Part shown: positions 16,292-24,778 of the stretch, piece by piece
Layout of the letters: the number at the start of each line of letters is the position of its first letter
Numbering within the stretch: the stretch's first letter is position 1
Assembly (NCBI GenBank): GCA_020636475.1
Contig: JACJXU010000010.1
Location: 50,114-114,113, forward strand
DNA: 64,000 bases
Origin: Chitinophagales bacterium
GTDB taxonomy: Bacteria > Bacteroidota > Bacteroidia > Chitinophagales > UBA2359
Direction: 5' to 3'
The notes under the pieces: generated by a model
The model's input: the letters and a program-made list of their open reading frames with translations, nothing else
The model's database searches: none
Told to the model about the DNA's origin: nothing
Position numbers and translations under genes: made by a program

Positions 16292-16438
16292 ATGACTTAC
16301 AAAGAAACGGGATTGTGCAATATTGCATTTTGTTACAGTCCGATAGGTAATGTACTTAAAGTGAAAAAATATTACGAACAGACAATGCCAAATAAAAAAC
16401 TTAAATTATATGGTGAAAAAAGAAAAGCGAACACATAA
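16292..16438 (+). CDS. Small hypothetical reading frame (48 codons) ending in an attC-like motif
   Basis: ATG 16292 gives MTYKETGLCNIAFCYSPIGN and continues as a Lys-rich chain ending KLKLYGEKRKANT. Its TAA is part of CATAAC, the left edge of the inverted-repeat element at 16434-16552. A stop codon inside the left core is typical of gene cassettes, which is the main reason to list this frame. No family is recognised. It could equally be the tail of a lost gene or noncoding. Confidence 0.3.
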   Translation: MTYKETGLCNIAFCYSPIGNVLKVKKYYEQTMPNKKLKLYGEKRKANT

Positions 16439-16552
16439 CATCGTATTGCCCAAAGCGGGGCAGAAGTTTTTTAAATAAAGTTTGGTAATATGAACAAACT
16501 ATATTACTTTTACAGAGCAACCGTAAAATATAGTTCTCACTTTCGGCAATAC
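16434..16552 (+). other. attC-like element (element C)
   Basis: The left arm CATAACATCGTATTGCCCAA (16434 on) pairs with CTTTCGGCAATAC (16540-16552) over 11 of 13 bases. An inner GTTTG/CAAAC hairpin lies between. The left arm resembles those at 2022 and 8139. The right GTT-type edge is poorly conserved. Confidence 0.4.
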
Positions 16553-16589
16553 TTTACTGTCAGCAATCACTTAACTAAAACCCAGCAAT

Positions 16590-18178
16590 ATGAAACATTT
16601 AATTTTAACAATTTTAACGATTGTACTTTTAACAAATGGTTTATTAGCTCAAGAAAAAATTAGCGTTTTTGATGAGACCATTGTCGAACGAGAAAATTTT
16701 GAACCCGTAATTCCAAGACCCGAACAAGAAAAAATTGCCAATCAGAAATTAAAAAACTTGCAATCTAAAACAGGAAAAAACCAAATGTATTAATCTTTTT
16801 GGTAGATGATTTAGGATGGGCAGACCTTGGTGTAAATGGTGGAGGAATTACAGTTGGTGCACCAACACCAAATATTGACCGTTTAGCTCATGATGGAAAA
16901 CGTTTTACATCGTTTTACTCTACACCAACTTGTACAGGTTCAAGAGCGGCATTAGTAACAGGACGTATTCCACAGCGAAGTGGTTTAGTTCGTCCGCTTT
17001 TAAGTGGAGACAAAGTAAAAACTAATCCTTGGAAAGTAGAAGTATCTCAAGGAAAATTATTATCCGATGCGGGTTATAAATCTGCTCTAATTGGGAAATG
17101 GCACGTTGGCGAAGCAGAAGGAATGCTTCCTCATGAAGTAGGTTTTGACTATTTCTTTGGTCTACCTGCAGTACAATCAGACTATACACAATTCCTAGAC
17201 GAAAGACGCTATAGCGATATGCATAACAACCCCAAAATTGCAGATATTGCATTTACTCTTCAGCCAGAGGGCTTAATTAAAGGAAAAAAAGGTGGAAAAA
17301 GAGAGGTTGGTTTCCCTATTGAAAATTTAGACGATATGCGCAAAGTTGATGGTGTATTAAAAGATGAATCAATTAAATTCATTAAAGAAAATTCAGGAGG
17401 AAAAACACCATTTTATCTAATTCATTCCTTTACGGCTATACATAATGACACATACTGTGGAGCAGAATACGTTGGAAAAGTCCTGCAGCAATGCCTGTAA
17501 AAGATGCTATTGTTGAAAATGGACGATATTGTGGGAGAAAATATGAAAGTATTGGAAGAGACAGGTGAACTTGAAAACACTTTAGTGTTTTTTACTTCAG
17601 ACAACGGAGCAAACGAAGATTCATATCCAGATGCTGGTTATCACCCTTGGAAAGGTGGAAAAGGGACAACTTGGGAAGGTGGAGTTCGTGTTCCTGGTAT
17701 CGCTTATTGGAAAGGAATGATAGAACCAGGACAAGAATCTAATGAATTAATAGACCTTACCGATTTATATATGACATCTCTTCGTCTTGGAGGAAATTTA
17801 CAATCTAAACTTCCTAATAATCTTTATTATGATGGCATAGACCAAACAGCCTTTTTATTGACAAAAAATGGACATTCAAGAAGACAAGTAGAGTTTATGT
17901 GGAACTCAACTGATTTTTGTGCTTTGCGATGGAAAGATTATAAAGTTCATTTTCAGGTGTTTGACGTAACCGAAACAGGTAGAAACATAGATGCATCCAC
18001 ATTAAGCAAAGTAGGAACAGCACCTTGGGTTTATAATTTAAATGTGGACCCTAAAGAAATGCGAAGCCAAGGTCATCTATTCTTCGAGTGGGGAATGCCT
18101 GCTGTTGTAGCATTTAAAGCAAGACATTTAGCAACCATGAAAAAATATCCAAATACTGATTTAGGATTAGGACTATAA
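16590..18178 (+). pseudogene. Arylsulfatase-type sulfatase, broken by three frameshifts
   Basis: Three frames in succession form one S1-family sulfatase of about 525 residues. Codons from 16590 give a signal peptide (LLTNGLLAQ). After a shift in an A-run near 16775 the frame reads VDDLGWADLG (metal-binding Asp pair), PTCTGSRAALVTGR (formylglycine site; the usual third position Pro/Ala is Gly here) and IGKWHVG. Near 17480 and 17519 two more shifts separate IHNDTYCGAEYVGK from MDDIVGENM and SDNGANEDS, then GGVRVPGIAYWKG. All catalytic regions survive, so either decay is recent or these are base-calling errors. A type I sulfatase would also need a formylglycine-generating enzyme, which is not in this window. 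Confidence 0.8.
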
Positions 18179-18316
18179 AAAGTTTGCTATTTTTTTATAT
18201 AAGCAATAACAGTAATGTGAATTTTTATCGTTATTGTTTATATACTTTGCCATTATAAACTAATTAATCATTTTATTATAGGCTAAAATATTTACCAACA
18301 TCTAAGTGAAACAATT

Positions 18317-18592
18317 ATGAAAAAACAAAATTTTACTTTTTGGCATTGATGGTAATAATAATGTCAAGTAATGTATTTGCCCAAAAATCTAAGAAGACAA
18401 AAACAATTACTAAAGATTTAGTTTCTTTTAATGAAGGTGCTGCTAAAACAAGGATTATAGATTTTGTAAAAAATGCCGGAGACTGTAAAATCTAATGGAT
18501 ATGTTAAACCAGAAGACCGCATAGCTTGTTTTGATAATGACGGTACTATGTGGGCAGAACAACCCTTGCCAATACAACTTTTCTGTGCTTTT
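18317..18592 (+). pseudogene. HAD-family hydrolase, frameshifted and 3'-truncated
   Basis: MKKQNFTF at 18317 continues after a shift as LALMVIIMSSNVFAQ (signal peptide) and DLVSFNEGAAKTRIIDFVKN. After another shift it reads VKPEDRIACFDNDGTMWAEQ, the HAD motif I with the nucleophile Asp in D-N-D-G-T. The frame then runs into the 3' end of a gene on the other strand near 18592, so motifs II-IV are lost. Exported HAD proteins of this kind often sit beside sulfatases. It cannot be functional as written. Confidence 0.75.
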
Positions 18593-18896
18593 GTCCCCAA
18601 GCGACTATTTGAACAATTAAAGGCTCTAAAGACTTTCCATGTTCTGTTAGACTGTAACTAATCGTAACAGCACCAGATGTATCTACCTCACGACTGACCA
18701 ACTTATTCATTTCAAGATATTTTAATTCTTTGGTAAGTGTACGTGGTGTGATATTTCCTAAATCTCTTTTGAGTTCATTAAACCTTTTTTCCTTGTCGCA
18801 GAGGCTTGCCAATATTGCCCCACGCCAACGACCACCGATAACATCAATAACATCTTGGACATCTCTGAGTTGAATTTGTTTTTGTTTATTCTTCAT
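18546..18896 (-). CDS. HxlR-family regulator with a replaced C-terminal tail
   Basis: 116 residues. DVIDVIGGRWRGAILASL is helix 1 with the family pattern, TPRTLTKELKYLEMNKLVSR the DNA-reading helix, and ISYSLTEHGKSLEPLI the wing and dimer helix. Native sequence appears to end at about WGQKHRK. The last ~10 residues are the antisense of the truncated HAD gene, so a recombination junction near 18595 removed the normal 3' end. The DNA-binding domain is intact. It is divergent from the NmrA-like gene with mirrored -7 boxes between them. The N-terminal Cys of many relatives is absent. Confidence 0.82.
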   Translation of the reverse strand: MKNKQKQIQLRDVQDVIDVIGGRWRGAILASLCDKEKRFNELKRDLGNITPRTLTKELKYLEMNKLVSREVDTSGAVTISYSLTEHGKSLEPLIVQIVAWGQKHRKVVLARVVLPT

Positions 18897-18911
18897 ATTA
18901 TTAGAATTAGC

Positions 18912-18980
18912 AGTATCCTAAAAGATAGTGGTATTTTCTGCAAATGTAGTATATTTTGGATACTTTATTTATACATTTGC
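18912..18980. promoter_or_regulatory. Divergent promoter region between HxlR and the NmrA-like gene
   Basis: GCAAATGTA (18940-18948) and TACATTTGC (18972-18980) form a perfect 9-bp inverted repeat, and each is a TAnnTTTG box for the opposite direction. AGTATCC (18912-18918)/GGATACT (18958-18964) is a second inverted repeat. Overlapping back-to-back promoters allow one HxlR dimer to control both genes. Confidence 0.6.
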
Positions 18981-19012
18981 TGCGAAATAATTTTAAATAA
19001 TTTTAGTAGTAA

Positions 19013-19645
19013 ATGAACATAACAATTATAGGTGCTTCGGCTGGTGTTGGACTTGAAACTGTAAAAAGAGCATTGGACAGAAATCACAATGTTACTACTC
19101 TTTCTCGTTCTGAAATCAATTTGTCAAGTAACAACAGCTTGACAATGTTAAAAGGCAGTGCAACTAACAAAGCCGACCTAACAAAATCTATTGAAAAAGC
19201 AGACGCAGTAATTGTGGCTTTGGGAACAGGAAAAAGTATGAAGCCAACCACTTTGTATTCTGACTTTGCAACACTTCTGGTGGAAGTTCAAAAAGAAACT
19301 AATACGCAAATTCCATTCATAGTATTGACAGGTTTTGGTGCAGGAGAAAGTGGGAGATACAATGGATTTATTATGAAATTGTTCTTCAAGTTCCTACTAA
19401 AAGATGTGTATGCTGACAAGACCAAGATGGAAGAAATCATTAGCAACTCAAAACTGAAATGGGAAATTGTAAGACCAGGACTTTTGAAAGACAAACCTTT
19501 GACAGAAAAATATAGAGTTGAAACCAAATTATTCGATGGAATAAATATTGGAAGTATCAACCGAACCGATGTTGCTGACTTTTTAGTTAAGCAAGCCGAA
19601 AACCCAACAGAATTAAACAAATACGTTTCACTTTCAAATAAATAA
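19013..19645 (+). CDS. NAD(P)-binding protein, NmrA/atypical SDR type
   Basis: 210 residues. GASAGVGLETVKRALDRNH is the glycine-rich dinucleotide loop, ADAVIVALGTG the following strand, LTGFGAGESG a conserved loop, and KWEIVRPGLL near the end, as in NAD(P)H-binding (NmrA-like) proteins. There is no YxxxK dyad, as usual for this group, which includes flavin-type reductases and redox sensors. It is the first gene of a unit with a small membrane protein 3 bp downstream and is divergent from an HxlR regulator. Confidence 0.88.
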   Translation: MNITIIGASAGVGLETVKRALDRNHNVTTLSRSEINLSSNNSLTMLKGSATNKADLTKSIEKADAVIVALGTGKSMKPTTLYSDFATLLVEVQKETNTQIPFIVLTGFGAGESGRYNGFIMKLFFKFLLKDVYADKTKMEEIISNSKLKWEIVRPGLLKDKPLTEKYRVETKLFDGINIGSINRTDVADFLVKQAENPTELNKYVSLSNK

Positions 19646-19648
19646 AAA

Positions 19649-20050
19649 ATGGCAAATCAAAATTTAACTGTTGGCATACCAACACCAGTAAAAATATTCA
19701 CTTGGGTATTAATCTGTGCAGGTTGTTTTTTCTTTTACGTTTACACTTTCAATCCTGCCATTAGTTTTCCAAATGCAAGTTTGGACACTTATTCCGCCAA
19801 AATGGGTTTTGCAAGTACAGGAGTTAGAATTATTGGGGGTGTTTTAATACTTCTTGTAAGCCTTCTCGCTAATAAGCCCAGTTGGCTATTTGCAACCCTA
19901 TTGGGAAGAGTTTTTGTAGAAATTGGAGATTTGATTTTAGGCTTAATTTTAGACGGATTTACATCAAATACAATTGCTCTAATAGTATTGGCGAGTTTAG
20001 AAATTTGGGCAGTTTCAAGACTTTGGAAAGTTATAAAATCAAATCCATAA
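19649..20050 (+). CDS. Small four-helix membrane protein (DUF4345-like)
   Basis: 133 residues with four hydrophobic segments: about 13-34, 50-72, 76-95 and 104-124. GVRIIGGVLILLVSL and GRVFVEIGDLILGLI resemble the DUF4345/DoxX-like layout, but the assignment is tentative. The gene starts 3 bp after the NmrA-like stop, so the two are cotranscribed. A membrane partner or integrity protein is possible; no catalytic residues are visible. Confidence 0.65.
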   Translation: MANQNLTVGIPTPVKIFTWVLICAGCFFFYVYTFNPAISFPNASLDTYSAKMGFASTGVRIIGGVLILLVSLLANKPSWLFATLLGRVFVEIGDLILGLILDGFTSNTIALIVLASLEIWAVSRLWKVIKSNP

Positions 20051-20065
20051 ACGAGAAAAGAAAGG

Positions 20066-20383
20066 CTAAAGTCTTCCATTAATAGGTTCGAGGTCGTACA
20101 TTGTAAAAGTTTCAATGCAACTCATATCCTCGTTTTCCCCGTGGTCGTCCTTGCCTTGTTCGGTTTCTAGAAAATTGTAAAGAGTTTCTTTCTTATCAAA
20201 AGTTGCCCAAACAATTACGGAGTTTTTTTCTCTATCAACGCTTACTTGATAAGCACGTAGTCCGTCGATTTTTTTGTCCATTTTTTCAGTAGGTGCTTTT
20301 GCAATTTTAATAACTTCGTCGAGCCTCCCAGGCTTTGCTGTTGATACAGATACAAAGGTGTACGTTGGATTATTCATATTCAT
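20066..20383 (-). CDS. ABM-fold monooxygenase-like protein
   Basis: 105 residues, one ferredoxin-like ABM domain. FVSVSTAKPGRLDEVIKIA is strand 1 and helix 1, LRAYQVSVDREKNSVIVWATF the central hairpin, and KKETLYNFLETEQGKDDHG helix 2. ABM proteins include small cofactorless monooxygenases acting on aromatic or quinone compounds; activity is not shown here. It is divergent from a MarR gene whose palindromic site overlaps this gene's -33 box. It is convergent with the small membrane gene, 15 bp apart. Confidence 0.8.
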   Translation of the reverse strand: MNMNNPTYTFVSVSTAKPGRLDEVIKIAKAPTEKMDKKIDGLRAYQVSVDREKNSVIVWATFDKKETLYNFLETEQGKDDHGENEDMSCIETFTMYDLEPINGRL

Positions 20384-20415
20384 TGTAATTTAAATTTAAT
20401 ATTATGTTTCTGATG

Positions 20416-20462
20416 CAAATATACTTATTTATTTCATAAACACAATATTTATTGTATTTTTG
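20416..20462. promoter_or_regulatory. MarR-type operator and divergent promoters
   Basis: The palindrome ACAATATTTATTGT (20442-20455) overlaps the -33 TTG of a leftward promoter (19 bp to TATATTTG, complement of 20416-20423) for the ABM gene. It also abuts the rightward -7 box TATTTTTG (20455-20462) for MarR. This position fits repression of both by MarR. Confidence 0.65.
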
Positions 20463-20487
20463 TTCATTATAGAAATAACATTATGAA

Positions 20488-21036
20488 ATGAACTATTCAT
20501 TACTTAAAGAATTAGTGGGGCTTGTAGAGGAATACCAAACTGAAAACTCTTCACAAAAAATTGAGGATTTTACAATTTGGCTTAACAACAAGATTTTTAC
20601 AATAAAGAAGAATGATGAACATAATTCACATAACGAATTAGTTATAGCGTTCAAAATAATGTTCCTAAACAAGGAGTTGAAAAAGCAAACAAAAGTCGTA
20701 CTAGCAGAATCAAATGTTTCGTCTATTGATGAGTATAGTTTTTTACTTCATTTAGACTATCAAGAAAGTTTCAGAAAAATGGAGATAATAGAAATGCACA
20801 ACCTTGAGGCACCTACAGGAATTGAAATTATCAAACGACTTTTAAAAAATGATTTGATTGAAGAGTTTGCAGATACTGAAGACAAAAGGGCAAAACGAAT
20901 TAAAATAACTACAAAAGGTCAGAATGAGTTAACTGCAATCCAGCCAAAAATCGATACTATTTTTAGAGATTTTTCCCAAAAACTAAACCTAAACGAGAAA
21001 ATACAAATTAATGGGATTTTGAATAAACTAATTTAA
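20488..21036 (+). CDS. MarR-family winged-helix regulator
   Basis: 182 residues. The central HTH region is SFRKMEIIEMHNLEAPTGIE then IIKRLLKNDLIEEFADTEDK, with the characteristic wing D-x-R (DTEDKRAKRIKITTKG). The N-terminal ~60 residues are helical and longer than in minimal MarR proteins. It is divergent from the ABM-like gene, with a shared palindrome. The effector is unknown, and aromatic acids or quinones are typical for the family. Confidence 0.85.
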   Translation: MNYSLLKELVGLVEEYQTENSSQKIEDFTIWLNNKIFTIKKNDEHNSHNELVIAFKIMFLNKELKKQTKVVLAESNVSSIDEYSFLLHLDYQESFRKMEIIEMHNLEAPTGIEIIKRLLKNDLIEEFADTEDKRAKRIKITTKGQNELTAIQPKIDTIFRDFSQKLNLNEKIQINGILNKLI

Positions 21037-21043
21037 TAAATGA

Positions 21044-21178
21044 AGAATAAAAAGGCGCAAGGTATTGCCAAAAGCAGGGCTAAAGGGATTATATTGAACT
21101 TTTGTGTTATATTTGAGCATTGGTACTTCTATTGAAGTGGGTGCTAAAAATTATACTACCGAACCGCAGTACTAACAT
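21044..21178 (+). other. Weak attC-like sequence after MarR (element D)
   Basis: GGTATTGCCAAAAGCAGGGC closely resembles the arm of element C (GTATTGCCCAAAGCGGGGC). A small ACTTC/GAAGT hairpin lies further on. No full inverted partner is seen, so this may be a decayed copy. Confidence 0.3.
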
Positions 21179-21181
21179 CAA

Positions 21182-21793
21182 CTACCTGCGAACAACTTTA
21201 AAAGCCATATCACGACTGTGACCTTGCATTATTGCTAAATTTATCCAAGACAAGGCGAATTTTTCTAGTAATTCAACTTTGTCAGACTTGCCAAAATCTA
21301 TACAACAGCCAAAACCACAATCTAATGCCAATTGTTTAGCAACAGACTTTGCTTTTTCGCTATCGCCAGCCATAAACATATCTATTCCTTGACCATTATA
21401 GACAGGGTTTAACATATTTTCAAAACCTGTGCTATTAAAACACTTGACAACTTCTGCATTAGTTTTATCTTCCAGACAATGGTAGACTGTTTTGTATGGT
21501 TCAGGGGCTTTTCATTATAGAATTGGTAGCATCAATAATTATTTTGTTGGACATCATCTCATTTTTCTATTATCTCAAAAATGGCAGTTGGTGGTGTAGC
21601 GATTAAAATAATTTCGCATTGTTAACTGCACTTTTCAAAATTGGCAAAATCTATCTTCGCCAATCTTGGTGGCTAATTGTATGTTTTTTCACTTAATGGA
21701 AATTTTGCACCAATTAAAACCGTATGACCTGCTTTAATCCATTGTTGTGCTAATGCACCACCTACATTTCAGAACCTATAATTGCTATATTCA
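21182..21793 (-). pseudogene. F420-dependent-reductase-like NAD(P)-binding protein, multiply frameshifted
   Basis: Starting at ATG 21793 the pieces read MNIAIIGS, GGALAQQWIKAGHTVLIGAK, ILIATPPTAIFEI, NKIIIDATNS and VVKCFNSTGFENMLNPV, and end with the intact 3' frame (21182-21415) containing MFMAGDSEKAKSVAKQLALD. This is the layout of the NADP oxidoreductase coenzyme F420-dependent family (about 205 residues). At least four indels interrupt it. It is the downstream member of a reverse-strand series with bestrophin and an outer-membrane protein, all with similar damage. Confidence 0.7.
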
Positions 21794-21805
21794 TATTTTC
21801 TATTT

Positions 21806-22738
21806 TTAAAATAAATATCCGTTTTTTGCTTCTAATTTTTCAGGCATTGGTTCACCTAACATTTCTTTCAAATCTCGTTCAATGGTATTGCACAAAGCAG
21901 TCATTGGTATATCAGACATTTGATTTTCAAAAGGATTTTCATTGATTTCGCCTACACGATTCATTACTGCAAATACAAAACAGATAACAAAACTCACAGG
22001 AATAACCATAAATCCGATATTCATTTTTGTAAAATCACCAATCAAACAAATGGGTAAAACAAAATAAAAACATATAAAAACAACTTTGTAAAATATTGAT
22101 AATTCATAGGTAAAGGTGTGTTTTTTTATGCGTTCACAAGCACCTTGCCAATTACTAAATGTCGCCAAATTCGGTTCCATACTAATATATTATCAAAAGC
22201 TCCCAACATTTCCTTTGCATCGCTTCTTTTATTCTCAAACCTTGTGTGTGCAATAAAATATTTGGACGGTTTTGCTTTTGTTTTATTTCCTCAAACTCTT
22301 TTTCACAAAGCAAATGTTGAAATTCTGCCAAATTATTTTGCTTTCTTAAATGCAAACGCAAACTGTGAGCAAATGCAATTTGCCTATCAATCATTTCTTT
22401 TTATAAGCATCGGCATATTCTTTTGACACTTTACCAATGACCATTGCATTATTTACATTAGCAATTATCTGCCTTGCAAAAATTCTACTATTGTTGATAA
22501 TGCCTCCCCAAATGGTTCGGGCTTCCCACCATCGGGCATAACTACTTTGGTTTCTAAATGCAATAAAAATAGCCAATGCAGAACCCAAAATTCCTGCAAT
22601 TGAGAAAGGCAAAGCAAGGACAATAATTTTATTTCTATGCAATACAAAAATAACTACTGCCACAAAAAGAGTGGTTAATGTTTCAAAACGAATGTTCCAA
22701 AACACTTTTCGCAAATCAAAGCTTCTCTTTATTATCAT
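21806..22738 (-). pseudogene. Bestrophin-family channel, two frameshifts
   Basis: Three consecutive frames build one bestrophin-like (UPF0187/RFP-TM) protein of about 305 residues. The first has SFDLRKVFWNIRFETL, IAGILGSALAIFIAFRNQSS and YARWWEARTIWGGIINNSR. The second has RQIAFAHSLRLHLRKQNN. The third has KHTFTYELSIFYKVVFICFY, then VGEINENPFENQMSDIPMTA. Breaks are near 22393 and 22185. Bestrophins are chloride or anion channels with four membrane helices. Every conserved region is present, so sequencing error is a real alternative to decay. Confidence 0.8.
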
Positions 22739-22740
22739 AT

Positions 22741-23410
22741 TTTAAAATTCGTATCGTAAAAAACCACCAAAATTTTCAGTGGTAACATAATTATTCCTAC
22801 CATTTTGAGATAAATCTAAAACCAGCACCAAATTGAAATTCCTTTATTTTCAAACCCAAACGAAAACGCTGTGTAAATGAAAAGCATTTTGCTCAACAGT
22901 TGGAAAAGCATTGACTAATTCAACCTGTGAAAACAAGTTTAGTTTTTCAGTTAGCTTTGGTGTATATCTTGCCAAAAGAAAAAAATCAATATTCGGTTCT
23001 TTCAATGTTTCAGTCACCAACCAACTAAAAATGGTGTACTCTTTTTGATTTTTGCGAACTGAACACCAGCTTTTGGAAATACACCTCTGTTTAAAATACT
23101 TACAACAACAACAGGAGCAAAGCCTTTAAGTTTTTTCGTGGTTATAGCTAAATGCTTCTGTAAAAAGCCAAACTGTGGCAAATTGGTGGTTTTCGTCATT
23201 GCATAATCTATACTGGCACAGTTACGGTTAAAAAAATAAAAACTTTGAATTATGTCCTTCTTTGTTTTTTTGAGAAACTTAAAAACATAATATCCACCGT
23301 TGCCTTTTTATGCCCTGCAAAAACTTCAACAGAATTATTTGAGCAAAGGCAATGCCTCTAAAAAGAAGCATCGCCATTACTACAATAAATATTTTGAAAT
23401 TGAATTTCAT
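22741..23410 (-). pseudogene. Outer-membrane beta-barrel-type protein, multiply frameshifted
   Basis: ATG 23410 overlaps the stop of the DJ-1 gene (TAATG). MKFNFKIFIVVMAMLLFRG plus FAQ is a signal peptide. Shifted segments follow: DYAMTKTTNLPQFGF, KLKGFAPVVVVSI, LARYTPKLTEKLNLFSQVEL and LKIKEFQFGAGFRF, and the end ENFGGFLRYEF with a terminal Phe, as in outer-membrane barrels. About six indels in 670 bp. No named family is recognised; a secreted barrel of about 215 residues is the likely parent. Confidence 0.6.
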
Positions 23411-24267
23411 TATTTGCTTAAAGCTTTTACCACCAATTCTGCTGCTGCTGCACCTGAATTTTGTTGTTGCCCAGTAATTAGGTTTCCATCGGCAATAGCG
23501 TATGAACTAAAAGGAGCAGCCACCTTAAAAGTAGTTCCTGCTATTTTCTTGGCTTCATCTTCTATTCTGTAAGGTTGAATTTTCATACCAACGGCTTTGT
23601 CTGCAAATTCTTCTTCGGCATCTGCAAATCCAGTCCAAGTTTTGCCTTTTACCAATAATTCGCCATTTGATTTTTTAGCTTCAAGTAATAAAGTTGTTGA
23701 GTGACAAACTGCCGAACTCGGTTTTCCTGCTTCGTAAAAAGCAACAAATAATTTTTCTAAATCTTTATTGCCTTTGAAAGTGTACATCGGACCTTGACCG
23801 CCTACTAAAAAGATAGCATCGTAATTTTTAGCATCTACTTCAGTTAGTTTTTTTGTGTTTTCAAGCATTTTGTTGAACCACTCTTGTTGCATATAACCCA
23901 AAGAAATGACATCGTGAGCCGAATAACCACTTGCATCAGTTGGGTTTGAATAACCGTCCATTTCTAATTTTCCGCCTTCGGTAGAAACCAATTCAACTTC
24001 ATAACCTGCTTCTTGAAAAACTCTCAAAGGATGCGTTAATTCAGCTGCCCAAAAGCCAATTGGCCATTGAGTTTGCTTGCTTACACTTGGTGAACTTGCC
24101 ACCATTAAAATTTTGCCTTTTGTAGGTGCACCGTGAAAATGCACATAACTGTTTACTTCTGTTACCATTTTTTTTGAATTTAATTTATTAGATGATTTTT
24201 TTGTTTGTGCCGACAATCCTAATGTAGCTAAGACAACCAGCGATAAAGTGAAAATTGACTTGATCAT
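23410..24267 (-). CDS. Exported DJ-1/PfpI-family protein (Hsp31-like)
   Basis: 285 residues. A signal peptide (MIKSIFTLSLVVLATLGLSA, then Q) is followed by the class-I glutamine-amidotransferase-like fold. IGFWAAELTHPLRVFQEAGY carries the conserved Glu, DAIFLVGGQGPMYTF the oxyanion strand, and SAVCHSTTLLLEA the nucleophile-elbow Cys. Relatives act as glyoxalase III, deglycase or chaperone; export to the periplasm is unusual for Hsp31 but common in Bacteroidota. A strong inverted repeat lies 70-95 bp upstream, and an HxlR gene further right is the likely regulator. The next, damaged gene starts in its stop codon. Confidence 0.88.
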   Translation of the reverse strand: MIKSIFTLSLVVLATLGLSAQTKKSSNKLNSKKMVTEVNSYVHFHGAPTKGKILMVASSPSVSKQTQWPIGFWAAELTHPLRVFQEAGYEVELVSTEGGKLEMDGYSNPTDASGYSAHDVISLGYMQQEWFNKMLENTKKLTEVDAKNYDAIFLVGGQGPMYTFKGNKDLEKLFVAFYEAGKPSSAVCHSTTLLLEAKKSNGELLVKGKTWTGFADAEEEFADKAVGMKIQPYRIEDEAKKIAGTTFKVAAPFSSYAIADGNLITGQQQNSGAAAAELVVKALSK

Positions 24268-24334
24268 TTTTTATATTTTGAAAATTTTTATGGCGCAAAT
24301 ATCAGAACTATATCTACCTTTGCAATGTGTACAA

Positions 24335-24361
24335 CCAAAAAGTGCGATACATACTTTTTGG
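24335..24361. promoter_or_regulatory. Perfect inverted repeat upstream of the DJ-1 gene
   Basis: CCAAAAAGT (24335-24343) and ACTTTTTGG (24353-24361) pair perfectly across a 9-bp spacer. The arms contain the ACTT/AAGT element seen in the other HxlR regions. It is a probable operator for the HxlR encoded at 24803. Confidence 0.65.
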
Positions 24362-24372
24362 TAAGTATTAGC

Positions 24373-24396
24373 TTAATTGTTGATGGTTGGTTATTA
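24373..24396. repeat. 24-bp terminal inverted repeat, left copy, of the four-helix-bundle unit
   Basis: TTAATTGTTGATGGTTGGTT(ATTA) matches the reverse complement of 24776-24799 at 20 of 24 positions and precedes the gene at 24404. Confidence 0.7.
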
Positions 24397-24403
24397 ATAT
24401 TTA

Positions 24404-24778
24404 ATGATAAATAAGATGAAAGAAAATCTTGCCTTTTACAAGATTTTTGCATTCGCAATTAGAATTGTGAAGATGTATCAATTCTTGACTACAATTAAGA
24501 AGGAATTTGTAATGTCAAGACAGTTATTAAAATCTGGAACAGCTGTGGGAGCAATGATTAGAGAAGCAGAGCATAGTGAAAGTAAAGCTGATTTTATACA
24601 TAAAATGTCTATTGCACAAAAAGAAATTAATGAGAGTATATATTGGCTTGAGTTGCTTTCGGAAACAGAAATCATTGCTAAAAAAGAATTTGATAGCATA
24701 AATGAAGATGCTATTGTTATTATTAAACTTATTACCGCTATTATTAAATCAACAAAACAAAATCTCAATAACAACTAA
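24404..24778 (+). CDS. Four-helix-bundle protein (S23/IVP family)
   Basis: 124 residues; Met5 (24416) is an equally good start. FAFAIRIVKMYQFL, SRQLLKSGTAVGAMIREAEH, FIHKMSIAQKEINESIYWLE and a final helix are diagnostic of the family first found in intervening sequences of 23S rRNA genes. Here it is free-standing. It is flanked by 24-bp inverted repeats, with its stop codon inside the right copy. The unit separates a likely operator from its HxlR gene, so it looks like an insertion. Molecular function is unsettled. Confidence 0.88.
   Translation: MINKMKENLAFYKIFAFAIRIVKMYQFLTTIKKEFVMSRQLLKSGTAVGAMIREAEHSESKADFIHKMSIAQKEINESIYWLELLSETEIIAKKEFDSINEDAIVIIKLITAIIKSTKQNLNNN

Noticed and set aside
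22118..22426. 102-residue plus-strand frame in the bestrophin region
   Set aside because: It is antisense to the bestrophin remnant, which has recognisable motifs.
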